The notes under the pieces were generated by a model. That model had not been told where the DNA came from, did no database searches, and saw nothing but the letters and a program-made list of their open reading frames with translations. Made by a program: the position numbers and the translations under genes. Below are positions 46,364 to 55,496 of a DNA stretch of 64,000 nt, one piece after another. Each line of letters opens with the position of its first letter. The stretch's first letter is position 1. The DNA comes from Fluviicola sp. XM-24bin1 (lineage in GTDB: Bacteria > Bacteroidota > Bacteroidia > Flavobacteriales_D > Crocinitomicaceae): assembly GCA_003149635.1 (NCBI GenBank), contig QCWI01000001.1:141959-205958 (forward strand), given 5' to 3'.

Positions 46364-46917
46364 TGGAACTGATTTCGAACGACGAACTTACTTTAGATAT
46401 TATTGAATCCGGGTGCGTGACCTGGGAAGATTTGGTGCGGAGTGTTCGCAACTTCAAATACGGCCGATCCGAAAATCGTGGAGATTTTACCTCTGTTTGG
46501 TACCGAAGAGTAGGAACGTGCAGCACGAAACACGGCTTTTTGTACCAAGTCGCCCGACAAAACAATTTCGAAGCGGTTCAATTGATCGTTGGCATCTATC
46601 TCATGACCGGATCGAATACTCCTAAAGTGAAACCTGTTCTCGAAAAGTATCAATTGGACGGAATTCCAGAAGCACATTGTTACCTAAAAGTCGGGGAGGA
46701 ATATCTGGATGCGACCTCCAATTACAGTTCCTTTGAATCGATTGCTGAGGACGTAATGAATGAACGGGTAGTGGAATCGGAATTCTTAATTGCGGACAAG
46801 ATTCAGCACCATAAGAAATTCATGAAGTCATGGCGTACGTTGGTCAGCGCCCCATATTCGGATGAGGAGCTTTGGAAGATTCGAGAGGAATGTATTGCCG
46901 CTCTTTCGGCAGACTAG
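46363..46917 (+). CDS. Transglutaminase-like fold protein, function unknown
   Basis: A 184-residue cytoplasmic protein. Cys53 in GTCSTKHGFL, His105 in PEAHCYL and Asp116 in YLDATSN have the order and rough spacing of the Cys-His-Asp triad of transglutaminase-like proteins, so I infer a cysteine hydrolase or transferase of that fold. No substrate can be named. The ATG overlaps the ruvB stop (TGATG), suggesting coupled translation. It ends directly against the stop of the next, convergent gene. Confidence 0.6.
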   Translation: MELISNDELTLDIIESGCVTWEDLVRSVRNFKYGRSENRGDFTSVWYRRVGTCSTKHGFLYQVARQNNFEAVQLIVGIYLMTGSNTPKVKPVLEKYQLDGIPEAHCYLKVGEEYLDATSNYSSFESIAEDVMNERVVESEFLIADKIQHHKKFMKSWRTLVSAPYSDEELWKIREECIAALSAD

Positions 46918-47535
46918 TTAGGCCTCATCGCTTTCGAAGCCCGCTTTGGTAACGACAATTGTCTTCAAACGCGCTGGTTTTTCAATGAAAATAAGTCGTG
47001 AATGTCGCGCTACTTTCTCAGCTTGATATTTCGCACGGTTGTAATCATCCAATTCCAATAATGAAATCGATTTGTTCAAACCCGGACTCACCAAACGAAC
47101 GTAGTAATACGCATCCGTATCGAACTTCTTACCTGTGACGCTGCCTACCAATCCTCGGCGGGTCTTTAACTTATGCTGATAGACGCGAACGCTATCAAAT
47201 GCACCTAAATCTAGCCAATCACCGCTGTGCAATCCCAAGAAAGAACGATACTTTCGAATTTTTCCATTTTTGAAATCGACTTCGATTCCCTGAATGTCCA
47301 TGATGAATGCTGAGATGGGAATAAGCAGGGGCAAAATGGCCAATCCAACGATGAAATTGCCATTAATCATAAGACTAATGGAAGCCACAAGAATCATCAT
47401 AACCACGATGACTAAGTACGTCCCTCCGGGTCTGTCAAATTGCATTCCTTGACTAAGTCGAAGGATTCCCGAGGAAGGCGTTTGCTTTTTGAACATCGCT
47501 TCCAACGTACGCTGAATGTTTTGATGGTGGCTCAT
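46918..47535 (-). CDS. Membrane protein with PH-like domain
   Basis: A 205-residue protein with two close hydrophobic helices (about 40-60 and 63-80), followed by IEVDFKNGKIRKYRSFLGL and a beta-rich region ending in a helix. This is the arrangement of small Bacteroidota proteins with a bacterial pleckstrin-homology-like domain. The function is unknown. It converges on the transglutaminase-like gene with no intergenic base. Confidence 0.6.
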   Translation of the reverse strand: MSHHQNIQRTLEAMFKKQTPSSGILRLSQGMQFDRPGGTYLVIVVMMILVASISLMINGNFIVGLAILPLLIPISAFIMDIQGIEVDFKNGKIRKYRSFLGLHSGDWLDLGAFDSVRVYQHKLKTRRGLVGSVTGKKFDTDAYYYVRLVSPGLNKSISLLELDDYNRAKYQAEKVARHSRLIFIEKPARLKTIVVTKAGFESDEA

Positions 47536-47604
47536 GCTGTGAAAATAAGAGTTCTGGTTCAGTTATAAGGAGAATGATTCCAACTTGATAAGTAACAATT
47601 CGAA

Positions 47605-48588
47605 TTAGAGGGCAAAGATGTCGTACACTTTCGCAATGTTGAATCCAGCTTCCAATACTTGCTTCGCCTCTTTGCTTTTGGGGTTGATGATCGGATTCGT
47701 ATGGTTAAAATGAATGAAGTGAATTTTACTTTTCTCCGAAGCATCTAGATGTTTGAAGAGCTCCATACTTTCAATCACAAAAGGATGTGGAATTTGAGAG
47801 ATGTCTCTGTTATTTATTTCTTCTCCGCTGAAGAAGGTAGCATCCAGAAAAGCGTAATCGACTTTCGCTACTTCCTTGATGATGTCTTCACCCCACTTGT
47901 CCCATTTATCAATGTCTGGAATGAACAACGCACTTTTGTTCGGCCCTTCGATTCGATAACCAACCGTTTCTGAGAGTTCATCACGATGTGGAACCAAGAT
48001 CGGCGTAACTTTCACATTGCTAAATCGAACAGATTCATTTTCGTTCAAAGTGTTTATTGCAATGTTATTTCGCTCACTTAACAAGCTCCATGGGCCGTTG
48101 TTTTGTAGAAATTCACTCATCCGAGGCATCGCATAAACAGGTACTTTTCCGGCATCCATGGCTTCCTTCCCTAAATACATGAGTCCTGTGTAATGTCCAA
48201 TGTGGGCATATGTCAGGAAGATTCCACTCGGAGTTTTTATCTCTTGATTGTTCCCCATATCTCGGAGTAAATCATTTTGGCGCGTATAATCTGGAGTAGC
48301 TTCGAAGATGTAGTATTGTCCATCAGTGTCCACAACGCCAAGAGAGACGACCATGCGATCCGGATCAGGATTTTCAAGAAGATCTTTGCAACAATCTTTC
48401 GTGCATCCAATTTGAGGAGAACCAGCATCTTGAATCGTTCCGAGTACCGTGAGCATTGGATAGCTGTATTCTGCTTCCTTCTTACCCGCTTCCTTTTGTA
48501 GTTCATTCTCATTTGAAATCGTGGCTTCATTGCACGACAAAAGAAGAATTCCCAAAAGAACAAAAAGTAAGAAGTTCATTGATTTCAT
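47605..48588 (-). CDS. MBL-fold lipoprotein, PqqB-like
   Basis: A 327-residue lipoprotein with lipobox ILLLSC (Cys19). The mature part is a metallo-beta-lactamase fold close to PqqB: LGTIQDAGSPQIGCTKDCC at the start of the domain, then LTYAHIGHYTGL, a HRDE segment, and late HFIHFNHTNP. The classic HxHxDH zinc motif is replaced by HIGH, as in PqqB, so metal binding may be altered. No other PQQ synthesis genes are present, and attachment to the envelope argues against a PQQ role; the substrate is unknown. Confidence 0.82.
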   Translation of the reverse strand: MKSMNFLLFVLLGILLLSCNEATISNENELQKEAGKKEAEYSYPMLTVLGTIQDAGSPQIGCTKDCCKDLLENPDPDRMVVSLGVVDTDGQYYIFEATPDYTRQNDLLRDMGNNQEIKTPSGIFLTYAHIGHYTGLMYLGKEAMDAGKVPVYAMPRMSEFLQNNGPWSLLSERNNIAINTLNENESVRFSNVKVTPILVPHRDELSETVGYRIEGPNKSALFIPDIDKWDKWGEDIIKEVAKVDYAFLDATFFSGEEINNRDISQIPHPFVIESMELFKHLDASEKSKIHFIHFNHTNPIINPKSKEAKQVLEAGFNIAKVYDIFAL

Positions 48589-48713
48589 GCTGACTGAGTT
48601 GGCACCGATGTGTGCTAAAGATACGCATCAAATTGTTTAAGTCGATTGAGAAAAAGCTAAACTCTATTTTCAAGAATAATGCGTAAGTTTCTGGACGTTT
48701 AAACGCAACAAAC

Positions 48714-49766
48714 ATGTACACTCAACGCAGGTTCCCTATGCGTGCCGTTATTATATGGACGCGCCGGGAATTGATCTTTTTCGTATGCCTTTCGGCGCTC
48801 GTGACCGTTCTATATGAAATCTTGGATATCAAATGGCTGCAATTGCCTTTCACTCCGGTTGGGGTGGTTGGTACCGCTGTCGCCTTTTTGATTGGTTTTC
48901 AAAACAATGCTGCCTACGACAGAATCTGGGAAGCACGGAAAATCTGGGGTGGAATCGTAAACGTTTCGCGCTCATTTGTGATTACTGTGAAGGACAGTTT
49001 CTACATCCACAATACCTCGGAAGCAAAGGACGAAAAAGAGAACATTCGGATCATTACGCGTCGTCACGTGGCTTGGTTGACAGCCCTGCGCTATGCCATG
49101 CGAACGAAGAAACAATGGGAGGCGTCGTATCATCAAGAAGGGAAGAAGAAGGTTACTTTTCCGTACAATGTTCCTGAGTACGAAACGCCGATTGAAGACG
49201 AATTGAGGCCGTATTTATCCGAGGAAGACTTTGAATACGTGATGCGCATGGATAACAAACCCAACGCTATTATCAATCTTCAATCGATGCACTTGCGCAA
49301 ATTAGCCGATGAAGGAAAAATCTGGGATTTCTCGTTGCTACGAATGCAAGAAATGTTGCAAGAAATGACGGCGTTGCAAGGAAAATCGGAGCGAATTAAA
49401 AATTTCCCATATCCAAAGCAGTATGGAAGTATCGGATATCATTTCGTTCATATTTTTATGTGGTTATTGCCATTCGCAATCATTCCAAGTTTTGCGAGCA
49501 TGGGAGCGGCTTTAGGGAAATCTTATGAGATTGTCGGCGAATACTTCATTTGGGTGAACATTCCGTTTACAGCTCTTGTGATTTGGGTCTTCAACACGAT
49601 GCTCCGCATTGGGTTGGCGGGTGAAAATCCATTCGAAGGATCTGTGAATGATGTTCCGATTTCTAACATCTCCAGAGGTATTTCGCGAGATATTCTTCAA
49701 TTGATTGATGAAGATCCGAAGGACATCCCAGAGCCGTTCGACAATATCAATAACGTTCAGATGTAA
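48714..49766 (+). CDS. Bestrophin family channel
   Basis: A 350-residue member of the bestrophin/RFP-TM (UPF0187) family, pentameric anion or cation channels of the inner membrane. RRELIFFVCLSALVTVLYE and IGFQNNAAYDRIWEARKIWG near the N-terminus are family signatures. A second pair of helices lies at about 245-290, followed by NPFEGSVNDVPISNISRGI. A TAAGTTTC -7-like element precedes it at 48692-48699. Ion selectivity cannot be read from sequence alone. Confidence 0.9.
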   Translation: MYTQRRFPMRAVIIWTRRELIFFVCLSALVTVLYEILDIKWLQLPFTPVGVVGTAVAFLIGFQNNAAYDRIWEARKIWGGIVNVSRSFVITVKDSFYIHNTSEAKDEKENIRIITRRHVAWLTALRYAMRTKKQWEASYHQEGKKKVTFPYNVPEYETPIEDELRPYLSEEDFEYVMRMDNKPNAIINLQSMHLRKLADEGKIWDFSLLRMQEMLQEMTALQGKSERIKNFPYPKQYGSIGYHFVHIFMWLLPFAIIPSFASMGAALGKSYEIVGEYFIWVNIPFTALVIWVFNTMLRIGLAGENPFEGSVNDVPISNISRGISRDILQLIDEDPKDIPEPFDNINNVQM

Positions 49767-49832
49767 GACAGATCTTGTGGCTTAAATCTTCGTACAATTG
49801 CGTACTTTCATACTTCAAACCAATCGAAGGAG

Positions 49833-50768
49833 TTGAGCAAGGAAGTACATACGCAACTAATTAAAGGCAAGGCGCAAGAATTGGGCTTCATGTACTGTGG
49901 TATTTCAAAGGCTGATTTTCTGGAAGATGAAGCCCGACGTTTGGACGATTGGCTGAAGAAGGATTATCACGGCAAGATGTCATACATGGCCAATAATTTC
50001 GACAAACGTTTGGATCCTAGGTTGCTTGTCGATGGAGCCAAATCCGTCGTTTCCTTACTCCTAAATTACTTTCCTGAACAAACGCAGGAAGATTCCGATG
50101 CTCCGAAGATCTCTAAATACGCGTACGGGAAGGATTATCACTTTGTGATTAAGGATAAGCTGAAATCTCTGATGACCTACATCAATGAAGAAATTGGTGA
50201 AGTAGGAGGGCGCGTATTTGTGGACTCGGCACCTGTAATGGACAAAGCTTGGGCAGCAAAAAGCGGATTGGGTTGGATCGGTAAAAACAGCAATTTGATT
50301 CATCCGAAACACGGTTCCTTTTTCTTTGTTGCGGAGTTGATCATCGATTTGGAGTTGGAGCCAGATGGCCCCATGAAGGATTACTGCGGAACGTGTACCG
50401 CATGTATCGATGAGTGTCCAACGGATGCCATTGTGGAGCCCTACGTGGTAGATGGTTCGAAATGTATTTCTTACCTCACAATTGAATTGAAAGATGCCAT
50501 AATCCCGGGTCATTTCAAAGATCAAATGGACGGTTGGATGTTCGGCTGTGACGTGTGTCAGGATGTTTGTCCTTGGAATCGCTTTTCGAAAGCTCACAAC
50601 GAACTGTCGTTCAACCCGCATGAAAATCTCTTGAAGATGTCTAAATCTGATTGGGAGGATCTCAGCGAAGAAGTATTCCGCGAAATTTTCAAAAACAGCG
50701 CCGTGAAGCGAACCAAGTATGCCGGTTTGAAGCGCAACATTCAGTTTCTTAACAACCCAAGTAGTTGA
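49833..50768 (+). CDS. queG: Epoxyqueuosine reductase
   Basis: A 311-residue cobalamin and Fe-S enzyme that reduces epoxyqueuosine to queuosine in t[22 protein letters not shown] and GKNSNLIHP belong to the B12-binding core, and two [4Fe-4S] sites are formed by [12 protein letters not shown] and [11 protein letters not shown]. The first codon is TTG at 49833 with gaaggag upstream; a Met at residue 20 is too far into the fold. The C-terminal HEAT-like repeat of longer homologues is absent. Confidence 0.95.
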   Translation: MSKEVHTQLIKGKAQELGFMYCGISKADFLEDEARRLDDWLKKDYHGKMSYMANNFDKRLDPRLLVDGAKSVVSLLLNYFPEQTQEDSDAPKISKYAYGKDYHFVIKDKLKSLMTYINEEIGEVGGRVFVDSAPVMDKAWAAKSGLGWIGKNSNLIHPKHGSFFFVAELIIDLELEPDGPMKDYCGTCTACIDECPTDAIVEPYVVDGSKCISYLTIELKDAIIPGHFKDQMDGWMFGCDVCQDVCPWNRFSKAHNELSFNPHENLLKMSKSDWEDLSEEVFREIFKNSAVKRTKYAGLKRNIQFLNNPSS

Positions 50769-50845
50769 TCGTTAGATTCCTAATTCCTTTTGGGAAATTT
50801 GGTAGGGTTTTCGTAGTTTGACGACTGCTAACTATAAAAAGCACT

Positions 50846-52465
50846 ATGATGCCGGAAAACGAACCGTTACCGGGCGTCTCACTAAGTTTAACGCCATATA
50901 CTGGCCCATGGACTAAAGCGGAGGCAGCTCACCTATTACGAAGAACTACATTTGGCGCTACCAATCAAGAAATTTTGGACGCCGTTACCAATGGAATGAA
51001 CGCTACCGTCACCTCGTTGATGCAAATTCCTTCCATTGGAGAACCATTAGCCTTTCATCCTGATGAAACTATTGTTGCGCAAGGACAATCTTGGGTGACA
51101 GCCGTATATCCATCCAATGTTCTGGATGCACAGACAGTTGAAACTGCACGGATTTCGTCACTTGCTGGATGGGCAATGCAACGCCTAAACAGTGAAACAT
51201 TGACGATTGCTGAGAAAATTTGCCTCTTCTGGCACAATCACTTCTCTGCAACTCCAACGCAGGATTCTCGTGCAACTTACGACTACCATGCATTGTTGCG
51301 TTCGCACGCGCTGGGCGATTTCAAACAAATGGTGAAGGACATAACCGTCAATCCATGTATGCTTTTGTTCCTAAACGGTGCCGAAAACAATGTTTTCAGT
51401 CCGAATGAGAACTATGCGCGGGAGCTTTTGGAATTGTTCACGATCGGAAAAGGGCCACAAATTGGTCCGGGAGATTACACCAATTATACAGAGCATGATA
51501 TCGCTGAAGCGGCGAAAATCCTAACAGGATATTACGTGACCGGACTTCGAAGCGATACGCAAACTTCGGTGGATGCAGTGTACGATTCGTTGTTGCACGA
51601 TCAGTCGAATAAAACATTGTCGGCAGCATTCAACAATGCCAGCATTCCTGCAAATGGAGCGAATGAATACAACGATCTTATCGATGTGATCTTCCTGCAG
51701 GATGAAGTGGCCAACTACATCTGTCGTAAGTTCTATCGCTATTTCGTGAATTACGATTTGACCGCTTCGGTTGAATCGACAGTAATTGCTGAGATGGCGA
51801 ATACATTTATTGCCAACAACTATCAAATTGAGCCGGTATTGACGGAGTTGTTCCTAAGTGAACATTTCTACGACATTTCGGTTCGCGGTGCCCTCATCAA
51901 AGGGCCGATGGATATGCTTTACTCCATGCTGAACCAATGTGAGGCGGAACCTAACTTCAACCTTGCCACCGATTATGAAATGCTATTGAACGTTTATTGG
52001 TTGGGTGAAGCGCTTGGGCAAGCATATGCTTTCCCTCCAAGTGTTGCAGGATGGCCGGCGTATTATCAAACGCCTTCGTTCTCGAAACTTTGGGTGAATG
52101 CAACACACATTAAAACACGATTTGACATTGCGCTTTGGATGACCATTGCCACAGGAATTCCTGTGAACGGTGATTTCTTCAAAATAGATGCATTGCACGT
52201 GGTGGATAGTCTTTCGACTCCTGCGAGTGCTCCAGACGTGATTCAAGACTTGACAGATATGTTCTGTCCGAAAGGATTGACCGCGACGCAGCAGTTAACG
52301 CTGAAGTTGATGCTAACAAATGGTCTGCCTGATTTCGAATGGACGTTAGAATACAACGATTATCAGGCAAATATCGGGAATCCAACGTACGAGGATCCTG
52401 TGCGTACTCGTGTTGAGCTAGTGCTTTCACAAATGTTCCAGATGCCGGAATTCCATACAATGTAA
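50846..52465 (+). CDS. DUF1800 family protein
   Basis: A 539-residue DUF1800 protein. AEAAHLLRRTTFGATNQEI near the start, ICLFWHNHFS, NENYARELLELFTIGKG and AAKILTGYYV are the family landmarks. I see no signal peptide. DUF1800 genes are nearly always next to DUF1501 genes, as here (20 bases apart), and the pair is thought to act together on an envelope or extracellular substrate that is not known. Confidence 0.9.
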   Translation: MMPENEPLPGVSLSLTPYTGPWTKAEAAHLLRRTTFGATNQEILDAVTNGMNATVTSLMQIPSIGEPLAFHPDETIVAQGQSWVTAVYPSNVLDAQTVETARISSLAGWAMQRLNSETLTIAEKICLFWHNHFSATPTQDSRATYDYHALLRSHALGDFKQMVKDITVNPCMLLFLNGAENNVFSPNENYARELLELFTIGKGPQIGPGDYTNYTEHDIAEAAKILTGYYVTGLRSDTQTSVDAVYDSLLHDQSNKTLSAAFNNASIPANGANEYNDLIDVIFLQDEVANYICRKFYRYFVNYDLTASVESTVIAEMANTFIANNYQIEPVLTELFLSEHFYDISVRGALIKGPMDMLYSMLNQCEAEPNFNLATDYEMLLNVYWLGEALGQAYAFPPSVAGWPAYYQTPSFSKLWVNATHIKTRFDIALWMTIATGIPVNGDFFKIDALHVVDSLSTPASAPDVIQDLTDMFCPKGLTATQQLTLKLMLTNGLPDFEWTLEYNDYQANIGNPTYEDPVRTRVELVLSQMFQMPEFHTM

Positions 52466-52484
52466 AACCCCACAAACGAACGCA

Positions 52485-54044
52485 ATGAAAAGAAGAGACT
52501 TTGTAAGAAATTTAGCCGTTGCATCCGCTGGGGTGCCCATATTATTCAAAAGTGGAATTCAGATTCAATCGTTAGGACAGAAGATGTTCCAACCGGCGAG
52601 TATGGCGGACGATCGCGTGCTTGTAATTATTCGATTGAATGGAGGAAATGATGGATTATCCACCGTAATTCCTATTGATCAGTACGATAACCTGGTAATT
52701 CAACGATCCAATGTATTGGTTCCGGAAACTAGTATTTTGAACATTACTCCTGAAGTAGGATTCCATCCAGTAATGACAGGAATGGAAACGATGTTCAATA
52801 ATGGTAACCTTGGAATCATTCAGAATGTTGGATATCCGGATCAAAACCGATCGCATTTCCGATCGATGGACATTTGGACGTCAGGTTTGATCGATTCTCC
52901 TGCCGATACCGGTTGGTTGGGTCGAAATTTTGACAATCATTATCCGAATTATCCAGACGCATATCCGAATGCTCAAAACCCAGATCCATTTGCGATCAGT
53001 ATGGGGTATGAGGTATCGGCAACGTGTCAGGGATTGATGGCGAACTTTAGTCACGCCGTAGTTGATCCAACGGATGTGTATAACTTGAATACCAGTACAT
53101 CGGTAAATGATGGAACGTACTACGGTTCACACATTGAATATTTGACAACACTAATCGCTCAGGCGAATGCATACGGTGCGCAAATTAACGCTGCTGCGAA
53201 TGCAGGGAACTCAAACGCTGGTTTGTATGATATCGCCAACAATCCGTTAGCGGAGCAACTGCATCATGTTGCGAACATGATTGATGGAGGATTGCAAACG
53301 AAAGTGTACGTCTTAAACATCAATGGATTTGATACGCACGCGGCTCAAGTAGATCAATTAGATCCACAGTTGGGAATGCACGCTGATTTGATTTGGCGCT
53401 TGTCTGATGCGATTTCGTCGTTCCAACAGGATATTCAAACACTTGGACATGGAAGCCGCGTTGCCGGTATGACTTTCTCTGAGTTTGGTCGTCAGATTGC
53501 CTCCAATGCAAGTTTCGGTACGGATCACGGAGATGCGGCACCGCTATTCTTGTTCGGTGAATGTCTGGATTTCCAAATTATGGGGCCTAATCCAGTTGTG
53601 AGCGATACGGTTGTGAATCAAGCCGGAGTTCCAATGCAAATTGATTTCCGCGACGTGTATGCTTCCGTATTGAAAGATTGGTTCGGAGTGGATACAACGG
53701 ATATTCAAAGTTTGTTTGAGCATACGGTTACTTTCTATCCAGTTCTAGGCGCTTGTAATGTTGGAATTGACGAGGAGGAAGAAATTGCAAAAGATCAAGC
53801 GATTATTTATCCGAATCCAGCTGGAGCTGACGCTACGGTGCGTTTTGCATGTTCTGCTGAATGGGTGAAAGTTGAAGTCTACGATATGCAAAACCGTAAG
53901 GTGCTGGATGTATATGATGGGAACTTATCCCAGGGTCGACACGACATTCCAATGGTGACGGAAAATCTACCAGCTGGAAGTTATGTGGTATTGATTCGTA
54001 AAGAGTCTGGTACTGTGCATAGTACGTTAGTGCGCGTAGACTAG
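52485..54044 (+). CDS. DUF1501 family protein, T9SS cargo
   Basis: A 519-residue protein with a twin-arginine-like signal (MKRRDFVRNLAVASAGVPI). The DUF1501 core, of the alkaline phosphatase/sulfatase-like superfamily, shows VLVIIRLNGGNDGLS, INGFDTHAAQ and FSEFGRQIASNASFGTDHG, where Asp, His and Asn could bind metal. From about 440, IYPNPAGADATVRF to the end is a T9SS type A sorting domain. It should therefore be exported by Tat and then secreted by T9SS. It is partnered with the DUF1800 gene. Confidence 0.9.
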   Translation: MKRRDFVRNLAVASAGVPILFKSGIQIQSLGQKMFQPASMADDRVLVIIRLNGGNDGLSTVIPIDQYDNLVIQRSNVLVPETSILNITPEVGFHPVMTGMETMFNNGNLGIIQNVGYPDQNRSHFRSMDIWTSGLIDSPADTGWLGRNFDNHYPNYPDAYPNAQNPDPFAISMGYEVSATCQGLMANFSHAVVDPTDVYNLNTSTSVNDGTYYGSHIEYLTTLIAQANAYGAQINAAANAGNSNAGLYDIANNPLAEQLHHVANMIDGGLQTKVYVLNINGFDTHAAQVDQLDPQLGMHADLIWRLSDAISSFQQDIQTLGHGSRVAGMTFSEFGRQIASNASFGTDHGDAAPLFLFGECLDFQIMGPNPVVSDTVVNQAGVPMQIDFRDVYASVLKDWFGVDTTDIQSLFEHTVTFYPVLGACNVGIDEEEEIAKDQAIIYPNPAGADATVRFACSAEWVKVEVYDMQNRKVLDVYDGNLSQGRHDIPMVTENLPAGSYVVLIRKESGTVHSTLVRVD

Positions 54045-54069
54045 AAAAATTTGGAGAAAAGTTTGTTCG

Positions 54070-54105
54070 ACTGTAACAAAAATTGTAAATTTACGTTTAT
54101 ACAGT
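54070..54105 (+). promoter_or_regulatory. Promoter-operator of the toxin-antitoxin pair
   Basis: A perfect 10-bp palindrome GTAAATTTAC (54085-54094) contains TAAATTTA, close to TAnnTTTG, and is flanked by ACTGTA (54070-54075) and TACAGT (54100-54105). Such nested symmetry overlapping a promoter fits autorepression by the antitoxin. Confidence 0.5.
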
Positions 54106-54120
54106 AGTAAAAATACAATC

Positions 54121-54579
54121 ATGAGTAGCGCAGCCGAAAAGCTAAACCCATCTTCAGGATCAAGTTCAGAGAAATATTCACCATTGTGGGTCGCTTATAA
54201 TGTTAAAGATGCTCCGGGGTATCACCTGGAGCTCATTGACCGTATCCGTAACGGAGTTAAAAAGTCCGATTGGAAAGGCTTTATCACAAGCATAGGTGCT
54301 ACTGAAAAAGAATTCGAGAATATTCTTCCCGTTTCTATTAGCAGTATGCAGAAGAAACAAGTCTACGGAAGAGAAACTTCAGAACGCATTTATGAGTTGG
54401 CCCGTTTGTTTGGGCTGGGTTACGAAGTCTTCGATTCCCAGATTGATTTCAAGCAGTGGCTCCTTACGCCTTCCAAAGCATTGGGAGACAAAATTCCCTT
54501 TGATCTTCTTGACAGCAGTCTTGGGTTCGAAATGGTCAGTGATGCTATCAATAGAATTCGCTACAACGTTTACAGCTAA
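54121..54579 (+). CDS. Antitoxin, Xre/MbcA/ParS type (DUF2384)
   Basis: A 152-residue antitoxin. A helix-turn-helix-like region (about 60-95) is followed by the DUF2384 toxin-binding domain: FKQWLLTPSKALGDKIPFDLL with the usual LL-x-G-like end, then NRIRYNVYS. It should neutralise the RES toxin and repress its own promoter. The ATG of the toxin overlaps its stop (TAATG), the usual layout for such pairs. Confidence 0.9.
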   Translation: MSSAAEKLNPSSGSSSEKYSPLWVAYNVKDAPGYHLELIDRIRNGVKKSDWKGFITSIGATEKEFENILPVSISSMQKKQVYGRETSERIYELARLFGLGYEVFDSQIDFKQWLLTPSKALGDKIPFDLLDSSLGFEMVSDAINRIRYNVYS

Positions 54580-55040
54580 TGATTGTATATCGTATTGCGA
54601 ACAATAAGTTCAAACATTTTACGCTTTCGGGCATTGGGTCTGAAAAATTTGGTGGACGATGGAATGAAATCGGTACGCGCGCTGTGTATTGCTCGGAGAA
54701 TCGTGCATTGGCGCTGTTAGAGTATTACGTGCACTCGGATAACGTGGCTTTATTGCCAAAAGACATTTTGCTCGCTGTTATCGAGATTCCTGATGATCTT
54801 CCCATCAAAACATTGGAGAAGCTGCCTGAGCGCTGGAAACAGTACCCATATTCAGCCAAGACGACCAAGGTATTTACCAATTATGTTCAAAATGAAGATT
54901 TTTTCGCCTTGAAAGTGCCTTCAACTATCGTACCCATGGAGCATAATATCATTCTGAACCCTTTGTATTCAAGGTTTTCCGAAGTTAAAATCAAGGATTT
55001 CGTACAGGTCCCATTGGACTATCGATTGAAGAATCGATGA
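54579..55040 (+). CDS. RES-domain toxin
   Basis: A 153-residue RES-domain protein. The three residues naming the family can be placed: Arg in FGGRWNE, Glu in LALLEYY, and Ser in VPSTIVPMEHN. RES toxins consume NAD, by phosphorolysis or hydrolysis, or ADP-ribosylate metabolic enzymes, and so stop growth. Translation is coupled to the upstream antitoxin. Confidence 0.9.
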   Translation: MIVYRIANNKFKHFTLSGIGSEKFGGRWNEIGTRAVYCSENRALALLEYYVHSDNVALLPKDILLAVIEIPDDLPIKTLEKLPERWKQYPYSAKTTKVFTNYVQNEDFFALKVPSTIVPMEHNIILNPLYSRFSEVKIKDFVQVPLDYRLKNR

Positions 55041-55180
55041 TGCCACATCTGGCTCGTATCAATTAAATCATTAGTTTTAACCATCTTTCGTGGTGCGGAA
55101 TGCATATAAGCATCGCCCTTTCGAGCTAACAATTCCTAAGAGCTTTCTTTTTTCATTCGCTATCAAAGGATAGTACTTGT

Positions 55181-55201
55181 GGCATAGAACGGTTCTATGC
55201 C
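55181..55201 (+). promoter_or_regulatory. Hairpin in the leader of the cold-shock gene
   Basis: GGCATAGAAC and GTTCTATGCC are perfect 10-bp arms around one base, 28 bases upstream of the start codon. The gap of 189 bases from the toxin stop is long. The hairpin could be a temperature-sensitive leader element or a protein-binding site; there is no T tract for a terminator. Confidence 0.5.
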
Positions 55202-55229
55202 GGGTACGAACAATTTAATACAACACAAT

Positions 55230-55421
55230 ATGAAAACAGGATCAGTAAAATTCTTCAATACAGAGAAAGGATTTGGATTCATCGTTGATGCGGAGACAGG
55301 TAAAGATGTCTTTGTTCACAAAACAGGATTAATCGACAACATTCGTGAGGACGACAAAGTTGAGTACGAAGAAGAAGATGGACCGAAAGGAACAAACGCA
55401 GTGAATGTAAAGCGCGTTTAG
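55230..55421 (+). CDS. Cold-shock domain protein
   Basis: A 63-residue single-domain RNA chaperone. RNP1 is KGFGFI (about 13-18) and RNP2 is VFVH (about 28-31). The ATG at 55230 is chosen over an upstream one at 55197, because MKTGSVKFF is the canonical start. It melts RNA secondary structure, often during cold shock. A strong terminator follows. Confidence 0.93.
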   Translation: MKTGSVKFFNTEKGFGFIVDAETGKDVFVHKTGLIDNIREDDKVEYEEEDGPKGTNAVNVKRV

Positions 55422-55440
55422 TTAAATATATTCGCAAAAG

Positions 55441-55476
55441 AAAAGCCACCGCATCTCAATGATCGGTGGCTTTTTT
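55441..55476 (+). terminator. Rho-independent terminator between csp and rseP
   Basis: AAAAGCCACCG (55441-55451) pairs with CGGTGGCTTTTTT (55464-55476). A and T runs on the two sides allow termination in both directions, serving also the convergent rseP. Confidence 0.92.
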
Positions 55477-55496
55477 AATTCAATACGATTCAATCA

